This document shows, one piece after another, positions 54,070 to 63,480 of a stretch of DNA of 64,000 bases. Location: contig NZ_BJHV01000001.1 in the NCBI RefSeq assembly GCF_005405925.1, positions 372,001 through 436,000 of the forward strand, given 5' to 3'. Below the pieces are notes generated by a model. It worked only from the letters and a program-made list of their open reading frames with translations, was not told where the DNA came from and did no database searches. The translations under genes and the position numbers were made by a program. The stretch's first letter is position 1. Each line of letters begins with the position of its first letter. This DNA is from Streptomyces antimycoticus (GTDB taxonomy: Bacteria > Actinomycetota > Actinomycetes > Streptomycetales > Streptomycetaceae).

Positions 54070-54595
54070 CGGCCGGTCGCCGGATGGGACGGGCCAGGGA
54101 AGCCCGGCGTCGTCACAATCCGGCAGCACGGTCAGGGGCGATTCGCCCGCCCGCAGCCGAGCGAGAAGAGCGGGCTCCGCACGGTCCGAGGCGAGCGCGC
54201 GGGCGAGCACATCGACGGCGATCTGCGGGCTGATCACCAGTACACCGTTGTCATCGGTCAGGACGAGGTCACCGGGGCGGACGACGGCGCCGCCGCAGGA
54301 CACGGTCCGGCCCACTCCCCCGTCGCCGTGCCCGAGCCTCTTGGTGGTGAGCAGGCTGGTGCCCCGGGCAAACACCGGCAGCCGCATCTCCCGCAGTTCC
54401 CACAGATCGGTGACGACTCCGTGGACCACGACGCCCGCCGCGCCCGCGGCCCGCGCGGCACAACCGGTGACTGCGACGATCGGAGGTGGGTGACGTTATG
54501 CTCGGTGTCGACCACCAGCACGTCCCCGGGCCCAGCAGGTCCAGTGCCTCGGCCATCAGGGTGGCATCCGGTGGCACGATCCTGACGGTGTGCTT
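54070..54595 (-). pseudogene. RraA-like (HMG/CHA aldolase family) fragment
   Basis: The minus strand reads VRIVPPDATLMAEALDLLGP and GDVLVVDTEHNVTH in one frame. After a frameshift it reads VVHGVVTDLWELREMRLPVF, VSCGGAVVRPGDLVLTDDNG and LVISPQIAVDVLARAL. The N-terminal end is cut exactly at the IS end (54595), and the C-terminus runs into IS debris without a clean stop. Non-functional. The lower boundary is approximate. Confidence 0.7.
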
Positions 54596-55836
54596 GCCGA
54601 GAATTCATCCTCCCTGGTCGGAGGCCTGCACCGGACCTCACAGTCGTCGGCCGCGGTCGCTCGAGCCGGCGCTCTCGCGTAGCCGTTGTCCATGCGTCAT
54701 GATGATCGATCGTGCTGCTACGACTGGCCTACCTTGGTGTGACGAATGCGTTCGCGGTGCTGCGTCTGCTGCCGATGAGCGACCAGGACAAAGATGCAGA
54801 GATTCTCGCCCTGCGCCATCAGATCGCGGTCCTGGAACGCCAACTCGGCAAGAGAAAGGTCCGGTTCAGCTCAAGCGACCGGGCGTTCCTGGCGGCGCTG
54901 CTGCACCGGCTTCCGCTACCCACCCTGCGGCGTGTGCGACTGCTCGTGCGTCCCGACACGGTGCTGCGCTGGCATCGCGACCTCGTCACACGCCACCATG
55001 CCGCGTTATCGCGGCCCAAGCGACCTGGTCGACCTCGTCGTACGGTGCGCTCTATCCGGATTCTGGTGCTGCGTCTGGCGAGGGAGAATCCGCAGTGGGG
55101 GTACAGGCGTCTGCACGGTGAGCTGCTCGTGCTGGGTGTGAAGGTGGCCGCGTCGACCGTCTGGAAGATCCTGAAGGATGCCGGCATCGATCCGGCGCCC
55201 GACCGGAGCTCCAGCACGTGGGCCGACTTCCTGCACTCGCAAGCCGACGCCCTCCTGGCCTGCGATTTCTTTGAGACGGTCACCTTGTCCGGCGCGCGAA
55301 TGTACATACTCGTGGTGATCGAACACAGTAGTCGCCGCATCCGGACCCTGGGCGCCACCGCACACCCGACCACCTTCTGGGTAACACAAGCGGCGAAGAA
55401 CCTGGTCATGGACCTCGAAGACGTCGGCTGCCGGGCACGATTCATGATCCGAGATAGGGACAGGAAGTTCCCCGCCCTGTTCGATGGCGTCCTCGCGGAC
55501 GCGGGGATCACAGTCGTTCTCAGCGGCATCCAGATGCCGAGAATGAACTCGCTCATCGAACGGTGGGTACAGACCTGCAGACGTGAGCTCCTGGACCGGA
55601 CCTTGATCTGGAACCAGCGCCACCTCCTGCACGCCCTGCACAAGTACGGGCAGTTCTACAACGCCCACCGACCCCACCAGGGCATCGCCAACGCCCGACC
55701 GCTGCACCCACTGCCCAAACCGATCAACGATCCGGACAAGTTGAGCCGCCTGGACATACGCCGCCACGACCACCTCGGCGGCATCCTCCACGAATACCAA
55801 CATGCAGCATGACCTGCACGGATGAAGTATTCGGCA
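54596..55836 (+). mobile_element. 1241-bp-family IS, copy C
   Basis: Length is exactly 1241, the same as copies A and B. The left end is TGCCGAGAATTCATCC; read inward, the right end is TGCCGAATACTTCATCC. The terminal sequences differ from copies A and B but share the TGCCGA..ATCATCC-type plan. No target duplication is seen. It interrupts the RraA-like gene. Confidence 0.85.
54712..55812 (+). CDS. rve-superfamily transposase, copy C
   Basis: 366 residues, GTG start, intact. It shows AEILALRHQIAVLERQLGKR, ARENPQWGYRRLHGELLVLG and catalytic Asp in ACDFFETVTLSG, Asp in FMIRDRDRKFPALF and Glu in LIERWVQTCRRELLD. The C-terminus GGILHEYQHAA matches copies A and B. It is the closest relative of the broken copy at 14499. 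Confidence 0.92.
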   Translation: MLLRLAYLGVTNAFAVLRLLPMSDQDKDAEILALRHQIAVLERQLGKRKVRFSSSDRAFLAALLHRLPLPTLRRVRLLVRPDTVLRWHRDLVTRHHAALSRPKRPGRPRRTVRSIRILVLRLARENPQWGYRRLHGELLVLGVKVAASTVWKILKDAGIDPAPDRSSSTWADFLHSQADALLACDFFETVTLSGARMYILVVIEHSSRRIRTLGATAHPTTFWVTQAAKNLVMDLEDVGCRARFMIRDRDRKFPALFDGVLADAGITVVLSGIQMPRMNSLIERWVQTCRRELLDRTLIWNQRHLLHALHKYGQFYNAHRPHQGIANARPLHPLPKPINDPDKLSRLDIRRHDHLGGILHEYQHAA

Positions 55837-55855
55837 GGGACAGTGTCCGACCTGG

Positions 55856-57166
55856 TCAGCCGACGAACTCGACCATGGCAGTCGCCGTGCCGAGCACATG
55901 CCGGGTGTCGCCCGCGTAGGTGACCGTGTACTGGGGATAGGTGTTCCACTCGGGCGGGGTGTCACTGAAGCTGAAGGTGCCGTCCCGTCCGACCTTCACA
56001 TCCGGCAGTTCCACGCCGTCGCGTGTCACCGTGACCGCTCTGCGCTCAGGAAAGGGGACCAGCGAGGTCAGTTTCCCCGTCACGGTGACCGGTGTGCCGA
56101 CGGGGTTCGTCGGCGGGGCGGACAGAGTGATCGTGCTGGATGCCTTGGCGACATCGGTGACGATGTCGAGAACGACCTCGCGCGAGTAGGGGAAGCGGGT
56201 GGTGAACAGCCTGTTGCCGTCGGGCGCCCAGGCCACGCCTCGGTCGAGCAGATCCGCATACCCCGGCGACAACGCGACCGTGCGGTATGCCGCAGTCTCT
56301 CCCGGGCGGTAGACGTAGACGTCCCACTGCCCTCCCGCCACGATCCCCGCGGCGACCGTGCCGTGGGAGTCGACAGCGACGGAGTTGGGGTAGGGGCCGG
56401 TGTCGTACCGGGCCTCCTCCGTCAGGTCCGACAGGCGCCAGCGCTGGTGGTAGTAGTTGGAGCCGATCGTGGTGATCACACTGCTGCCATCCGGCGTCAC
56501 CGCCATGTCCCCGACAGCGCCGAGCGCGTCGCTGTAAGCGGTCTCCCGAAGCGTGCCGGAGCCCACGTCGTACACACGCATGCCCTGCGCGCTCTGGCTC
56601 TCCGCGGCCACGAGCCGGTCGGGCGCACCCGGCGACGCGGCGAGTCGCGGCTTGCCATACCAGACGGGGTTGTCGTCCAAGTCGACGGTCGGGGTCGCCT
56701 CGGCGATGGCGGCCGATCCGATGCCGGCGTCGAAGATGGTGGCCTGGTAGCCGAAGAACAGCCGGCCGCCGGCGAGGGCGAGGCTCTCCGGTTCGGTGCC
56801 GGCCCCGGTTGAGATGCGCCGCGTCTCGGTCAAGGTCGTGGTGTCGATGACGGAGATCGCGTCAGCATCCGTGAGCGCCACGTACAGGGTGGACTCGTCG
56901 GCCGACTCGATCATGCCCCGCGCCCCGTCGAGACCTTCCACCTTCTTGACGACCTGCCCGTCGTGGTCGGTGGCCAGCACCGCGTCGTCGCCGGGCGCGC
57001 TGACGTACACATGGCGGCTGTCGGCTAGGGTCTGCCAGTGCGACTGCACCGGCAGGACGGTGCCGCCCTGGGTCTGTGCCGCTGCCGTGCCGGGGGCACC
57101 GAGCAGATTGAACGACGCGGTCGCCAGGACCAGCGCGACACCCGCCGCGCGTCTTCGTATACGCAC
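55856..57166 (-). CDS. Secreted YncE-type beta-propeller with C-terminal Ig-like domain
   Basis: 436 residues. The signal peptide (RRRAAGVALVLATASFNLLG, cleavage near AAAQT) is followed by propeller blades such as RHVYVSAPGDDAVLATDHDG and TLYVALTDADAISVIDTTTL, with Asp-Gly-rich turns. From about residue 335 there is an Ig-like domain (TLSAPPTNPVGTPVTVTGKL). It is probably a surface or extracellular protein of unknown ligand. GTG start with AAGGAG nine bases upstream. The stop lies 20 bases from IS copy C. Confidence 0.85.
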   Translation of the reverse strand: MRIRRRAAGVALVLATASFNLLGAPGTAAAQTQGGTVLPVQSHWQTLADSRHVYVSAPGDDAVLATDHDGQVVKKVEGLDGARGMIESADESTLYVALTDADAISVIDTTTLTETRRISTGAGTEPESLALAGGRLFFGYQATIFDAGIGSAAIAEATPTVDLDDNPVWYGKPRLAASPGAPDRLVAAESQSAQGMRVYDVGSGTLRETAYSDALGAVGDMAVTPDGSSVITTIGSNYYHQRWRLSDLTEEARYDTGPYPNSVAVDSHGTVAAGIVAGGQWDVYVYRPGETAAYRTVALSPGYADLLDRGVAWAPDGNRLFTTRFPYSREVVLDIVTDVAKASSTITLSAPPTNPVGTPVTVTGKLTSLVPFPERRAVTVTRDGVELPDVKVGRDGTFSFSDTPPEWNTYPQYTVTYAGDTRHVLGTATAMVEFVG

Positions 57167-57569
57167 CTTAGGAACTCCTTCGAGAACGGATCCGGCCGCA
57201 TGGGCACGGTCAGCGGAGCAACTGTAGTGGCCTGCAATGAAATTGGACCTGCAGAATGATCGCGTGCGGAGCGGACGTCAGACCACGGACTCGCCGCGGC
57301 CCTCGTGATCTGACTTCGCACCTGATCGACCGGGCAGCACAGTTGATCATCTTGCCGCGGTGAACATCAGCCTCGCGAGAGCACCCGTTCAGGCGACTTC
57401 GTCGGTCGACCTCAGGTACACCGCGCGCACTGCCTTCCACCAGGGCGGATGAAATTTTCGGCAGGCGCATCCACCCGCTGCGGCAGTCGTCCACTGACGT
57501 TACCGTCACAGTTGCTGTCAAATCCCGAAAGGGCTCCTCAAGATCTCGAAGGAGCCCATTCTTGCTCTG
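57167..57569. other. Spacer containing an IS end fragment
   Basis: No gene. It holds the 130-bp IS remnant listed separately. GC content falls noticeably toward 57560, where the immunity-like gene ends. Confidence 0.5.
57334..57463 (-). mobile_element. Solitary left end of a 1241-bp-family IS
   Basis: On the minus strand it begins TGCCGAAAATTTCATCC and follows the leader of the 14376 copy closely, up to the transposase start codon 123 bases in. Homology then stops. Only an end and leader remain, so this is a deletion scar. Confidence 0.72.
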
Positions 57570-57908
57570 TCAGGAATCGCCGCCAGAAAGAATCACCGCA
57601 GCGAGAATACTAGCACCGCTAGCCTCGCCGTAAAACATCACATCCATTTTTCCGACCTGCACATGAATCAGCTTAATCTCACTCGACTCTGCATCACTAA
57701 ATGCAGACAGCAAGTTAGTCACAAGCCGAGTCACGTCGCGGTCATTACGAGCCTCCGCCCTTCTGAGGCGATTCTCAAAGATGCGAATCAGTTGCCCCTT
57801 GGGAACGGCGCTCTCTTGAAGGATGATTACACCGTACTCATCAACCGCCGAGGCAAGCTGAACCATTCCCAGTCGAGACGCCTCAGCGGAGATAAAGCTT
57901 TCTTTCAT
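57570..57908 (-). CDS. Probable immunity protein for the Rhs toxin
   Basis: 112 residues from the ATG at 57908, which overlaps the Rhs stop (ATGA); an ATG at 57932 would add eight. No known family. It is a small, mostly alpha/beta-looking acidic protein (MVQLASAVDEYGVIIL, RRAEARNDRDVTRLVTNLLS, IKLIHVQVGKMDVMFYG). Its GC content is clearly below that of the surroundings, as is that of the toxin tail. Position directly after an Rhs C-terminus, coupled translation and matching composition are the classic signs of a polymorphic-toxin immunity gene. Binding to the toxin is inferred, not shown. Confidence 0.7.
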   Translation of the reverse strand: MKESFISAEASRLGMVQLASAVDEYGVIILQESAVPKGQLIRIFENRLRRAEARNDRDVTRLVTNLLSAFSDAESSEIKLIHVQVGKMDVMFYGEASGASILAAVILSGGDS

Positions 57909-60900
57909 CGGCCTGTCCCAGGTAGATGCCATGGACCCCTGTTGACGCTAATTTCAGCACCTTCGATAACCCCTTCCACTAGGAGTTCACTCTCACCGTA
58001 AATATCCTGCGGGCCCTTAATCAGACGGTCCTGTATGTCCACACGACGATGGCGCATAACAATCCCTGGACCATTGCCTAGTTCGGCGGCATCCAATGCC
58101 ACACCTTCGTAATCGTCTGTCCAGGATGTGAATGGGCTGTCGAGGTTTCCTCCGTTGTGTGACGCCGCATCAGCATCTCCACCGCGTGGCACTGCTCGCC
58201 CTTCGAGAGCATCGTCATACTTGGAGTGCCCCCAATCTATTCCGCGGTAGACGTGCTCCCCGGCCTCTTCGCCGCAATTGTGAACCAGAACCGGAGTTGT
58301 CCCCGCCAGCACATAGTACGTGTGGATGCCGCTTACGGTCAGGTCGTGGGTGCGCTGTCGCTGCGTGAAGTGACGGGTGTGCTTGACCGTGACGGTGTGG
58401 CCGTCCGGGGTACGCAAAGTCATCCCCGGCTTGAGGTCACCGGCTTTGACCCATGCGTGCTGAGTCTGTACCCAGAAGGGGTGCGTCGTGGTTGCTATGA
58501 GGCCCGCTGAAGACTCACCAGCGTTGGTGACGGTGAGGTCAACGAAGGTCTTGTCGTCTTCGGTGACGACGGTTCCGGCGACTTTGCGTATCGTGGTCTT
58601 GCCGGTGTCGGGGTCGGTGACTTTTACCTTGTCCCCGGTCTTGATGTCCTCGATGGGTTTGGTGGAGCCGTCGGCGAGGAGGACTCCGGTGCCTGGAACG
58701 AAGCTGTGGCATAGGGTCTCTGATGTCCGCCCTGCTGGTTCCTCGGCTGGTTCCTTATTGCGGCCCCTCCAGGTCTCGACTCCTTCTTCCACCGCCTTTT
58801 TGGCGCCACGAGCGATGAGTTTGGCCTTGTTGTAGCCAGTCATGTCGATGGCAGCCTGGGTGCAGGGTCCCAGGTCCCACGTGGCGTAGCACGTTCCTAT
58901 GGCGGCAAGCGGGTTGAGTTCCTTGAAGGTGGTTTTTGCTACCTTGAGCCACCAGGGGTCGGGCAGATTCTGCCGCTTCGTTATGTGGTCCTGAACCAGG
59001 TAATCGACGCGTGAGCCGTATCCAGTGGTGAGCTTGCCGTTATGGCAGTTGTAGCCGCAGCGGTACTGGGCTCTCGCGGCCGCACCCGCGTCACTGCTTC
59101 CGCTGCTTCCGCCGCTGGGGTAGTGGTTTTCGGGTGGAGCGCCGTGGCCTGCGTTCCCACCGTTGGTCGGCATGCAGTGACCGTTCCCGGGGTCTTCGCA
59201 GAGTCCCGTCGGGTCGCTGAAGGTGAGGGGGTTGCTGTTGGCGTACGCGTACCCCTGCATCTGCTGGGTGTCGCCCGGCTCCATGACCGGGTCGACCGAG
59301 AGGAATCGCCCGGTGGTGGGGTCGTATTCGCGGGCCCCCAAGTGGGTGAAGCCGGTGGTCTTGGTGTCGTCGGTTCCGCCGACGAAGCCCTTGGTACCGG
59401 GCCAGGCGGTGGCCTGCTGGCCGCGCACGCCGCCGAAGGGCAGGGTGCGGCGTTGGGTGAGCTTCTGTGTGGCGGTGTCGACGGCGAGTTGTGCGGTGCC
59501 GTGGTGGTCGGCGAGGGTGAGGGAGACGGTGCCGTCGTCTTCCTGGACGGCCTGGTTGCCGCCGCCCAGGTCGATGTAGCGGGTGGCCTTCGGTGTGCTG
59601 GATCCCTTGGGCAGGGTGATCTCGGTGCTGCCGAGGTAGAGGGTGGTCTCGGTGGGGCCGCGGCCTATCACGCGGTTGCCGTCGGCGTCGTAGAGGTATT
59701 CGGTGACCTTGTCGTTGCCGCCCTCGGCCGGCTCGGTCACCTTGGCCAGGTGTCCCTCTACGTCCCATGCCAGCGTCCCGGTGTCGCCGCCGAGAGTGCG
59801 AGTGGTGGTGTTTCCCGCCTTGTCGTACCCGAAGGACTCCTGTGACGTGCCGTTGGGGCCGGTTGCCTCGACAGAGGTGAGGGTGTGCGGCTGGGCGCCA
59901 CCCGGCTCGGGGTAGCCGTAGGTGCGCTTGGTGTCCTTCTTCGCGTCGCCTGTGGGGTCGTGGAGGGTTTCTGTACGGCGATTGCCGACATGGTCGTAGG
60001 TGTAGGAGTGCCAGTATGCGGCCGGCCCCCCAGCACGCCGCCGCTCGGGGCAGCGGCGCAGTTGGTGTCGCCTTGTGTCCATGCCTCGGTCAGACGCCGC
60101 AGGTAGTCGTAGGTGAAGCACTGGTTGTCGGTGCCGGAGCGGGAAACGTCCGACACGGACAGGACGTTGCCTGCTTCGTCGTAGCGCAGACTGTTGAATT
60201 GATCGACGCCTGCGACGTCCTGCCGGTCGACGCGGGCGGTGGCAAGGCGCTGGGTGCCCCACTCATAGGTGTTGGTGACCCAGGTGTTCTTGCTCCCGTT
60301 GTCCGACAGCTCGTATTGCAGGGGTTTGCCGGTGAGGCTGTAGCTGACGGTCGACTTCAGGCCCTCGCTGCCGTCGATCGCGACGGGACGCAGCGTTTCG
60401 TCTTCATAGGTGAGGACGACCGTCGTTGCCGGCAGAGCTCCGGCCTTCGGGTAGCCAGTACCTTCGACGAGGCCGGAGACCTTGTAGGAGGTCGTGGACA
60501 GATAGGTCCCCTGCAGTGCTCCTTCGGAGGCGGGGATGGTGACGGAGGAGCGAAGCGGGCGGTACAGGCGGTCGTAGGCGACGACCTTGGAGGTGTAGGC
60601 CTGACTTCCCTGGTAGCGGGTGGATTCAGCCAGGTAGCCCTTGGCTTCGCGGACGGTGTCGTACACCCACTTCGCCCGCAGCTCACCGCCGGGGGAGTCC
60701 TTGTGGAGTTCCGTCCGGCGGCCGAGGCCGTCGTAGACATAGGCCAGGGTGGTGTCACGCGCGTCCGTGGTGGAAGTCAGCTGACCACGGTCGTCGTAGA
60801 CACTCGTGCTGGTGCCTTTGTCGGGATCAGTGGTTTTGGTGAGGCGACCGATCAGGTCGTAGGCGTAGGTCCAGCTGTTCTTGGAGGGATCGGTGACCTT

Positions 60901-61957
60901 CTCGAGCTCGCCGCGGGGTGTGTAGGTGTAGGTGGTGGTGTCGTAGGCGGCGTCGGCGGTGCGCTGGTGGTGCTGGCGCAGTTCGGTGGTCTGGCCGCGG
61001 GCGTCGGTGAGGGTGGTGGTGGCTGTGCCGCCTACGGGTGGGATGACAGTGGTGCGGTCGCCGCCGTAGATGGTCTTGGTCACGCCCAGGACGCTGCCGC
61101 CGTCGCCGTTTCCGGCGATCTGCCGTGTCTCGGTCTGTCGGCCCAGGCCGTCGTAGGTGTAGCGGTTCTGCGTCTCGACGCTCAGCGCGTCCTCGGGCTT
61201 GAAGAGTGTGGTGGTCGGTTTGCCGTCGGCGTAGTACGTGGCGAAGTCCTTGGACTTCAGGCTGCGTTCGTCGTAGAAGACGTCCGTGAGCAGTCGACCG
61301 CCGTCCGGGCCGGGGGCTTGTGCCTGCCGCTCGCGCAGGAGGCCGTCGTAGAGGGTGTAGGAGGTGCGCTGCGCGCCGTTGTTGCCCAGTGTCTTGGCGC
61401 CGACGGCAACGGGCCGGTTCTCGGTGACGGTGTAGGTGAACTCATAGGTGGGGGTCTGGCCGGTGAGCCGGTCCGCCAGCCACACCTTGGTGGAGCGGCC
61501 CAGCGCGTCGTAGGCGTAGCTGGTGGTCTTGTCGTTGGTGTCGGTCTGCTTCAGGGGCAGGCCGCGTAGCGCATCGCGGGTGGTGGTGGTTGTCTGTGCG
61601 GTGCTCGCGTCGCCTGCCTTGGCGGGTGGCGACGTCACCTTCGTGGTAACGGGGATACCCGTGGCGGGGGTATAGGCGGTTGTGGTGGTGCGGCCGTCCG
61701 TCCGGGCTGTCCGCTGGAGCGCGCCCGCCGCGGTGGCGGTGACGTCGGCCGTCAGGTCGGTGCTGGTCAGGGCGCGTCCGTACGAGTCGTAGGTGGACCC
61801 GGACTCCGTGTAGACCGCGGTGGTGCCGTCGTACTTCTTCAGCATCGCCGTCCCGGTGGCGTCTCCTCTGGTCGGGGCCGCGCCGTAGGCACCGCTGTCG
61901 TAGGCCGTGCGCGTGTCGGAGATGACGTCGTCCGGTCGGCTGACGGCAGCATCACAT
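57905..61957 (-). pseudogene. Rhs/YD-repeat polymorphic toxin, N-terminally truncated and frameshifted
   Basis: About 1350 residues remain. From the cut N-terminus come many YD repeats (YDSYGRALTSTD, YAYDALGRSTKVW, YTYDGLGRQTETR), then the Rhs core (LGAREYDPTTGRFLSVDPV and NPLTFSDPTGLC near 59190). A Hint autoprocessing domain runs from CHSFVPGTGVLLADG to PVLVHNC (about 58268-58712). The last 120 residues form the toxin: VYRGIDWG, SPFTSWTDDYEG and YGESELLVEG give an Arg, Ser-Thr-Ser-like and Glu-x-Glu set typical of ADP-ribosyltransferases. IS copy B cuts the N-terminus at 61957. One G is missing from a G-run near 60030, where VLGG should continue PAAYWHSYTYDHVGNR. Confidence 0.85.
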
Positions 61958-63198
61958 TGCGGGTGCCGATAAATCATCCACGCAGGTCGGGAGACTGATC
62001 GCGGATCTCCAGTTCTCCTCGACCTTCACGCCGGGTGCCTTCACCCGCTCAGGGTCCTGGCGGCATCATGATCTGTCGTGCTGCTGCGCCTGGCCTACCT
62101 CACCGCGACCAACGCCCTTGCCTTCCTACGCCTCCTGCCGATGAGCGACAGAGACAAGGACATCGAGATCCTCGTACTCCGGCACCAACTGCTCGTCCTC
62201 CAGCGCCAGGTCGGCAAACCGACCCTCACCGACAGCGACCGCGCCATCCTCGCCGGCCTGCTCCACCACCTCCCCAAAGACAGACTGCGGCACCTTCTGC
62301 CGCTGGTCCGCCCCGACACAGTGTTGCGCTGGCATCGCAATCTGCTCAGGCGACGCCATGCCACGACCTGCGTACCCAAGCGACGCGGACGCCCACGCAC
62401 CATCCGATCGATCCGCGCCCTGACCCTGCGCCTGGCCAGGGAAAATGCCTCGTGGGGATATCGCCGGATCCACGGCGAACTCGCCGCACTGGGGATCAGG
62501 GTAGCCGCCTCCACTGTCTGGGAGATCCTCCGCGAGCATGGCGTCCCGCCCGCACCCGCACGGCAGAGCACCACCTGGGCCGATTTTCTGCGCAGCCAGG
62601 CCAAGGCTCTTCTCGCCTGCGATCCGTTCGAAGTCCGCACTCTGACGGGGGCGCGCCTCTACGTCTTCGCTGTCATCGAGCACACCACCCGTCGCATCCG
62701 GATCCTCGGCGCCACGGCACACCCCACCGCGGAGTGGATCGTGCAGCTCGGACGCAACCTGCTGATGGATCTCGAGGACGCGGGTGCGAGGGCACGGTTC
62801 CTGATCCGCGACCGGGACTCGAAGTTCACAACTGCCTTCGACGTCCTCATGGCCGATGCCGGTCTCAAGGTCGTCACCACCGGTATTCGGATACCACGGA
62901 TGAACTCGGTCATGGAGCGCTGGATACAGACCTGCCGCACCGAACTCCTGGACCGGACCTTGATCTGGAACCAGAGCCACCTCCTCCACGCACTGCGCGA
63001 GTACGAATCCTTCTACAACGAGCACCGCCCGCACAGGGCCCTGGAACAAGCCGCTCCATGCCGCCCACTACCCGCACCCATCACCCAACAAGCCCAACTC
63101 GCCCACCTGAAAATCGACCGACGAGACCGACTCGGCGGAACCCTCCACGAGTACGGACGTGCCGCATGACCAGGCCGGATGTTTTATCGGCACCCGCA
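61958..63198 (+). mobile_element. Intact 1241-bp IS element, copy B
   Basis: Same length, orientation and 22-bp ends as copy A. Left end 61958-61979; right end 63177-63198, ending GTTTTATCGGCACCCGCA. I see only a few single-base differences from copy A (for example A to G near the right end). No target duplication. It separates the Rhs gene from an MFS fragment, and each of these is cut at the IS. Confidence 0.92.
62078..63169 (+). CDS. rve-superfamily (DDE) transposase, copy B
   Basis: 363 residues, identical to copy A except Ile instead of Ser at residue 112. Catalytic residues are as in copy A. Intact and probably active. Confidence 0.93.
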   Translation: MLLRLAYLTATNALAFLRLLPMSDRDKDIEILVLRHQLLVLQRQVGKPTLTDSDRAILAGLLHHLPKDRLRHLLPLVRPDTVLRWHRNLLRRRHATTCVPKRRGRPRTIRSIRALTLRLARENASWGYRRIHGELAALGIRVAASTVWEILREHGVPPAPARQSTTWADFLRSQAKALLACDPFEVRTLTGARLYVFAVIEHTTRRIRILGATAHPTAEWIVQLGRNLLMDLEDAGARARFLIRDRDSKFTTAFDVLMADAGLKVVTTGIRIPRMNSVMERWIQTCRTELLDRTLIWNQSHLLHALREYESFYNEHRPHRALEQAAPCRPLPAPITQQAQLAHLKIDRRDRLGGTLHEYGRAA

Positions 63199-63480
63199 GA
63201 GCGCGACGCCGACGCGGGTGAGGCCGGCGCCCAGGCTGGTGGGGAGAAGTGTCGCGCCGGTAACGATCGGCGATGCCTCCTCCAAGAAGGAGCGTCGCAA
63301 CCATCGGGACCAAGGCCGCAGTGGTGACCGCGGACAACCAGGTCGCACTATCGGTGACCTCCGGGACGCCGAAGGCCAGGGCGACAGGCGACATGGCACT
63401 GCCCGCCATGGAGATCGACTGGACGCCCAGAAGCCAACGGAAGGCAGCGGAACGGAACGGCCGCTCGGACGCGAGGCCCG
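63199..63480 (-). pseudogene. MFS transporter N-terminal fragment
   Basis: The minus strand reads FRWLLGVQSISMAGSAM, SPVALAFGVPEVTDSATW and LVPMVATLLLGGGIADRY, the first two helices and the loop motif of an MFS exporter. A frameshift then leads to TLLPTSLGAGLTRVGVAL before IS copy B truncates it at 63199. The N-terminal limit is not clear. Confidence 0.62.

Noticed and set aside
61940..63210. Target-site duplication around IS copy B
   Set aside because: The bases outside the ends (left ..ATCACAT, right GAGCGCG..) do not match at any usual length; the same is true for copies A and C.
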